A DNA stretch of 64,000 nucleotides from Aphrophora alni (taxonomy: Eukaryota > Arthropoda > Insecta > Hemiptera > Aphrophoridae): NCBI GenBank assembly GCA_963513935.1, contig OY740774.1:81740890-81804889 (forward strand), given 5' to 3'. The notes beneath the pieces were generated by a model, which ran no database searches, was not told where the DNA came from, and was given only the letters and a program-made list of their open reading frames with translations. Of this stretch, positions 59,108 to 64,000 are shown piece by piece (within the stretch, counting starts at the first letter, position 1; each line of letters opens with the position of its first letter). The position numbers and the translations under genes were made by a program.

Positions 59108-59615
59108 TACAAGGTGTTTCTATATTGTGGGGAGATAATTCAAGGGGTGGTTATAAGTGCCAAAATGAAGAAAAAAAAAGTTCCCATAGACATAAGTCGT
59201 TTATTTTTCAGCTATCCCCTATTTTTAAAACTAAATATCTCTAGAACAGTTTAACCGATTGAGTTGATATTTTTCACGGTATTCGTAAATATAAGGACAT
59301 AGTCTGAAAAATAATCAACTTTTTCCAATTTAATAATGACGGCCATTTGTATATTTCAAATGAAAATAACAAATTTAAAGTTATTTTCATATATATGGCC
59401 GCCAAATTGAATCAGTTTATTGGAAAAAATTGAATATATTTGGTAAATTAAGTCTTTACTTTAACGACTTCCGTGATGAATTTCAATTAAATCTGTTAAG
59501 AAGTTTTAGAGATATCAATAATTTAGTAAAAAAACAAAATGGCCGATAGTTGGTAAAAGAAGGGTTTCCGGACATAAGTTTACAGGAACATTTTATTTTA
59601 TTTTGACCCCTTTTA
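59108..59615. mobile_element. Foldback element, 0.5 kb
   Basis: The left arm (GGTGTTTC..., AAAGTTCCCATAGACATAAG) is mirrored by the right arm (CGGACATAAGTTTACAGGAA). The centre at about 59370 is the palindrome GAAAATAAC-AAATTTAAA-GTTATTTTC flanked by GGCCAT / ATGGCC. Related to family C by end motif and style. Confidence 0.6.
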
Positions 59616-59826
59616 AATATTACTGTCTTATATTAGAGAATAATATAATAGTTAATTGTAAGTTATATTAGAGTAGTTGGATTGAGCGGCACATCGCCCC
59701 TCCCACCTTCTTCTAAGTAGCGGGGAAACCGGTCTGACCAATGTGGAGTGGGAGGAGCGCTATTAACGTTTGACCTTTATAAGTCAACTCACCGTCACAT
59801 TTAGTTTAGTATTGATTTGTATCCCT

Positions 59827-59857
59827 CTGAGGTTGGTGTCTATTTTACCGAAACGTA
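59827..59857 (+). ncRNA. Hammerhead-ribozyme-like core, decayed
   Basis: CTGAGGT (last core base changed), TGGTGTCTATTTTACC (GGT..ACC stem II), GAAAC, GTA. It is followed by TTATTAAACTTTC, as in related Penelope-type repeat ends, and lies 0.8 kb right of the possible Penelope-like coding remnant. Confidence 0.33.
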
Positions 59858-60149
59858 CATAAGGGCTTATTAAACTTTCACGGTAATTATGTTAATGTTT
59901 TATTTGTGGTTTGGAGATTATTTCTCCCATATAATCTCCAAGATATAATAAAAATCATTTGATGTTGTTCATCAATAAAAGAGTTAAATATTTTGTACAT
60001 ATTTGATACTGACAAAAGATTTAGAATAAAATAGGTTTACACATAATTACTTGTAATATATTTAAAACAAGAAAAGCGAGAAAGGTTTCAAGTTTTGGGC
60101 TTCAAAGGGTTTTGAAACAATATCTAAAGCTGAACGTAACTCAGTAATT

Positions 60150-60335
60150 TCAAAGTTTAATGAGTTTCTTCCTTTCTTTTTGAATAATCATAAATTCAGT
60201 TTGAAGTCTTAAACTAATTTGTTTTATTTCCAGTTCTTGGCATGGAAATGATGATTGCATTTAGTTTTATTAAGTTATTTGTTTTAGAAATAGCTTTTAT
60301 GATATTTCATTCTGCTGGAAGTTTATGAGCGCAAT
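60150..60335 (+). repeat. Direct duplication, copy 1
   Basis: Matches 61190-61420 at about 75-80 percent by eye: ACGTAACTCAGTAATTTCAA, TTCCAGTTCTTGGCATGGAA, TTTAGTTTTATTAAGTTATT, TAGAAATAGCTTTTATGAT. Offset about 1080 bp. Confidence 0.65.
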
Positions 60336-60504
60336 CATGGTAAAGTACCATCATACACAATCTATTGTAAGGCTCAAGAGTTGGTTTCTTTAAATAAAAT
60401 TTAAATTGTAGGCTAGTGGTTTTAAGTTAATTTAAAACAGGATTTCTGTGTATATGACTACTTTCTTAAAGCCCACTAGGCCCTAACGAGCCTAGTAAAT
60501 TGTG

Positions 60505-60720
60505 TATACAGATTGTCCCGTAAGTATAGGCCGTGAGGCGAGTGATGAAACTCTCGATGCGCGTAGGAGGTGGGGAGAAAGACAAACACCACGCACGGAG
60601 ACATAAACCAACTTGAGGGGGTTGTTGCCACGCATGCGCAAACTTTCTCTTTGCCACTGCGCATCGCCAAGACACTGCGCATCACTCGCCTCACGAACTA
60701 TAAGATTGACAGCTTTAGGA
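60505..60720. repeat. GC-rich palindromic-ended repeat
   Basis: CGTGAGGCGAGTGATG (60533) and CATCACTCGCCTCACG (60678) form a 16-bp inverted pair around a CpG-rich centre (GCGCGTAGGAGG, CACGCATGCGC, CACTGCGCATCGCC). The outer left word CAGATTGTCCCGTAAGTATA looks like a transposon end. Two overlapping minus-strand frames cross it; neither resembles a known protein. Confidence 0.5.
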
Positions 60721-61189
60721 AATGATTTTGTGAGTCAAGATAAAGAAAAAATTAAGAATACAAATTTTTCTAAAAACGGTTAGTACACGTTTATTTTCTA
60801 AATAATAATCACGAAGACGTGACAACAATCAAAAGTTGACACAGCTGATCGAGAAGGCAGCTCAGCTGATTCAGTTTCAGTACTGTTTATTTTGGCGCAA
60901 GTGTCAAGTTTGTAGAGGGTTTCATATATCCAGCATACTAATTCAATAGGGATCGAGACACCTCGTAAAAACGCTTATACGAATATAATGTTCCTATCTT
61001 AATTTTTGTATCTTGTTTTGCAAAAATGGAGGTAGATTTTTTTGCAATTACCAAACTTAACCTTTATCTCGTATACTGGGTAAGAAAATGATTGTATACC
61101 CTATGCAAATATTTTGACAATCTTTTAAATTACCAAAATTACCCAATACTACCTATATTGGGTAAGTAACAAAATCTAAAAAGAACGTA

Positions 61190-61420
61190 ACGCAGTAACG
61201 CCAATGTTTAATGGTTTCTTTATTTCTTTCCCTTGACTGTAAACTTGAAATTAAAATTCTTTAATGAACATAGATTGGATTTTAAGTCCTAAAATAACCT
61301 GTTTTATTCTTAGAGTTCTTGGAATGGAAATGCTGATTGGATTTAGTTTAATTAAGTTATTTGTGTTGGAAATAGCTTTTATGATTGCCTATTTCATTCT
61401 GTTGCAAGTTGAAAACATGT
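61190..61420 (+). repeat. Direct duplication, copy 2
   Basis: ACGTAACGCAGTAACGCCAA, GAGTTCTTGGAATGGAAATG, TTTAGTTTAATTAAGTTATT, GGAAATAGCTTTTATGATTG. In this copy a hydrophobic 64-codon frame (61264-61458) is open; copy 1 has stops, so coding is not supported. Confidence 0.6.
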
Positions 61421-61839
61421 GTCCGCGTGGAAGGCACCAGAAGGTGAATTTCTTGTGAATTAAAATTATTGTAGTCGCTCTAATAACAAAGTGTGGATCA
61501 GGTTCCATGAAATGTGCAACGATCGTGATACGTTGAACACGTTTTGAGTGATAGTTTAAAACTATATACAGCGTGACCAAAAGTTGGTTGTTAATTGGAA
61601 TATAACATTCAAACATTGAAAATGTTAATATGATGAGGAAGTACGTGTGAGGAGGAGGGGGTCAACTCAAATATCTTAATGATTGGAAGTAGCGCTGTGT
61701 GAATAAATAATTAAATGTCAAATGAGTGAGAAAAATAGGGGAAGATTCCCGTTAACTCAAAATGGAGGCCGGTCAACGTTTAAGCTCTGTAACAGTATTT
61801 TTACTTACATTTAAATTTGTTGGATGTTTTTAAGAGAAA

Positions 61840-61985
61840 AATACAAAATTACGATTTTCTCAAAATCGACTCTAACGATTTTGATTCAATTTTGCTCATG
61901 TGTTGCCTCTTTGGATTCAAGCGTATTGGTCGCCGGTTCTCAAACATGTTCGTGAGATTTAAAAAGTTTAGAATTCCCAACAGGG
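61840..61985 (+). repeat. Family B partial copy
   Basis: ACGATTTTCTCAAAATCGAC, TCTAACGATTTTGATTCAAT, GTTGCCTCTTTGGATTCAAG, CGTATTGGTCG. A (TA)n tract follows. Confidence 0.5.
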
Positions 61986-62059
61986 CCGTAATATATATAT
62001 ATATATATATATTATAGAGGTTTGGTGAAAATGCATTTACGCACTAACCCCTGTTCTCG

Positions 62060-62780
62060 CATTTCTTTGGAAAGGTGCCTGTACTAAGATCTCCCTAAGA
62101 CCTAAGATCTCTCCTATGGATCTAACCAACCCTCTTCCTTCTTGCATCTCAGCACTGCTTCGATGTATACAGCAACGGCGTCCCAATTAGATGACAACAT
62201 CTTCTTCACGCTACTTTCTGAACAAAGTCCACCAATGAGGTCACAAAACGTTGGAACTCAAAGAAGTTGTGCCTTGCATCCTCGTCCTCCTTACAATCTA
62301 GGCAGTGCCTAGACGCCACCTTTCCCATTGTAGGAAGTATCCGTGGCCCGTCAGAAATCTTGTGAGGTGGAAATTCATCTCTCCGTGGCTTAGGTCGATC
62401 CAATCCAGTAGGCTTCTAATTAGGCCAGCTGTAGTTGCCATTCAAGAATTGGATTTCTCTTGCTCTTTTAGCAGCTTCTTTTCTGCCTCTTTCTTTGCTA
62501 AGAGTACAGATACTCTTTTGTTATTGTCTCAAAAGACTGCTGCCCCGGACACTGTGCGATAGGAGCTCTCAATTCTCTGAACTGAGGACAGTCTAGAACG
62601 ACGTTTCCACACTTTCACGGTCTCCGCACAAATCTCTGTCCCTACAACATTACAGATTGCACTGTTGTCATCAAGAGTCGTCGTTTACCTGCACGTGGAC
62701 CAGCCATGTTGGCCATCAACCTTCCAACAGAGGAGGCCACAGTTGTCGCTTTGTCGTTCGTAGGTGCTCCCATAAAGCCT
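62060..62780 (-). mobile_element. R1/Jockey-type LINE, ORF2 3' fragment
   Basis: Minus-strand pieces read KATTVASSVGRLMANMAGPR then KRRLLMTTVQSVMLYG-like sequence with one stop (end of the reverse-transcriptase domain), SHGEMNFHLTRFLTGHGYF, MGKVASRHCLDCKEDEDARH with a CxxC...H knuckle, and NWDAVAVYIEAVLRCKKEE. This is the ordered C-terminus of R1/Jockey-like ORF2 proteins. Frameshifts separate the pieces, so it is inactive. The 181-codon frame at 63261-62716 overlaps its upstream end but is not coding. Confidence 0.7.
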
Positions 62781-63674
62781 TATGTCTGGCAAATTTTCTC
62801 GGATATTTTGGGAAAACAACAGACTTTTGAATAACAATTTGATTATTTATTAATTTTTTTACCAAAATGAATTTAAAAAAAGAATGAGAAGTTAGTTTAT
62901 GAAAATATTCATTAATATAAAGTTCATTCACTGTAATCAATCTAACTGAAAAGGTTAAATGAAAAATCAAGTTTATAGTACTTTCCCTTTTACATCTAAG
63001 AATTAATAATACAAAGTGAAACAAACCCGGGCCGAACCTCATTTTCACTTGGATGGAACTAGTTCTTTTATATACAAGCTGTGTTCTGAGGTTTAAGAGA
63101 ACAAATCTGTCATTTTTGAAATAAGAGTAGATAAATTCTTCTTCGTAAATAAAATCACTGCGGTTTGGAAGGGGGAGAGGGCGCATTGAAGATTGATTTG
63201 TGGAACAGGAGATTGCTGTTCTTCCTTGGGAATATATGACCTTGACATCTTTCCCACCCACATCTATTCCAGTTTATACAGTCTGTCTCTTAAATCATGT
63301 CACCTCAATTACTGATGTTTACTTCAACATTATGTCAGAAGGGGAGGGGAAGGGAGTGAATGTACAAGTTATTTGTGTTAATGTTTTAAATACATGAAAG
63401 TTGTATTATTTTTATAGGGTAACACAGCTAATAAAATGAGTAATTTTTATGTAAATATTAATTTATTTGATATTTTGGTAATCTAATGAAACTAGAAATA
63501 AAAAAAAAAATTATATGAATGAAAATATTAAAAAATAATAAGTGAGGAAATTAAAAACAAATATTTTGAATATGTTACTATATCCTGCTATACAACGTTA
63601 GAATACTGTTCAAAATAAATATTTTTTTAATAACTGCTGATTATGCCACACCATATATTTAATACCTCCGAGCG

Positions 63675-64000
63675 TGTTATATATTCCAGTCTATATTTTT
63701 TATTCTATATTTCTATATTTCAGTCTTTATTTTATTTGTTCTATATATCTATTTCTATAGTCCAGTCTATAGTTTATATATTTCTATTTCTATATTCCAC
63801 TCAATATATTATATATTTTTATATCTATATTCCAGTCTATATTTTATATTTTCTATATTTCTATTTCTATATTTTTTTATTTTATATATTTATATTCCTA
63901 TATTCCAGTCTGTATTTTAGGTTTTCTATATTCCAGTATATATTTTATATTATCTACATTCCAGTTTATATTTATATTATATATTTTATTTTTTCTATAT
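63675..64000 (+). repeat. AT-rich tandem repeat running off the right edge
   Basis: Repeated CTATATTCCAGTCTATATTTTATA with TTTCTATTTCTATA spacers, about nine irregular units. It continues past the window. Confidence 0.85.

Noticed and set aside
60466..60694. Two overlapping minus-strand frames of about 70 codons
   Set aside because: They come from a GC-rich palindromic-ended repeat; both frames are equally open and neither resembles a protein.
62716..63261. Longest open frame in the window (181 codons, minus strand)
   Set aside because: Its C-terminal part is an off-frame reading of the R1/Jockey LINE remnant, and the rest is AT-rich sequence with no domain, signal or splice context.

Overview
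The window is AT-rich eukaryotic DNA, almost certainly from an insect. It has long introns with GT..AG junctions, many CCTAA/TTAGG (insect telomere-type) islands, Tc1/mariner-type transposase remnants, several non-LTR retrotransposon 3' ends, and dense foldback and short interspersed repeats. The frequent AGGCCTA words, TTAGG-derived satellites and transposon mix suggest a hemipteran or another large-genome insect. The order cannot be fixed from the sequence alone.

Two host genes are well supported, both on the minus strand. (1) A complete four-exon coding sequence lies between 10013 and 4480. It encodes a 220-residue type I membrane protein with a signal peptide, one V-type Ig domain, one membrane helix and a short acidic/Ser-Thr tail. 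All exon phases and splice sites agree. (2) The 5' part of a TNF-receptor-superfamily gene has a signal-peptide exon at 52712-52650 and an exon with two cysteine-rich domains at 31136-30896, separated by a 21.5-kb intron. Its remaining exons were not found with confidence. A terminal exon-like segment at 2979-2872 is one candidate, which would place the Ig gene inside a TNFR intron. Three other exon-like segments (777-727, 36081-35944 and 21684-21844) are reported at low confidence.

The rest is repeats. A roughly 230-bp family (called family A here) has about fifteen copies in both orientations. One copy is split by a 5'-truncated RNase H-bearing LINE with an 11-bp target duplication. Family B (about 400 bp) and family C (foldback elements ending in CAGGGTGTTT) fill most introns. 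A 2.9-kb satellite at 42.16-45.06 kb has 153-bp monomers carrying (CCTAA)n and a 1200-bp higher-order period. Between 26.3 and 30.6 kb, minisatellites are arranged as nested inverted pairs. At 56 kb a 268-bp element contains two head-to-head tRNA-like sequences in a near-perfect palindrome with an 11-bp target duplication. Six short segments look like hammerhead-ribozyme cores of the kind carried by Penelope-like retroelements.

The right end (54-64 kb) has no recognised host gene. It holds a mariner-type transposase remnant, a Penelope-like fragment, a foldback element, an R1/Jockey-type LINE 3' end and an AT-rich tandem repeat. There is one 200-base assembly gap (32656-32855).
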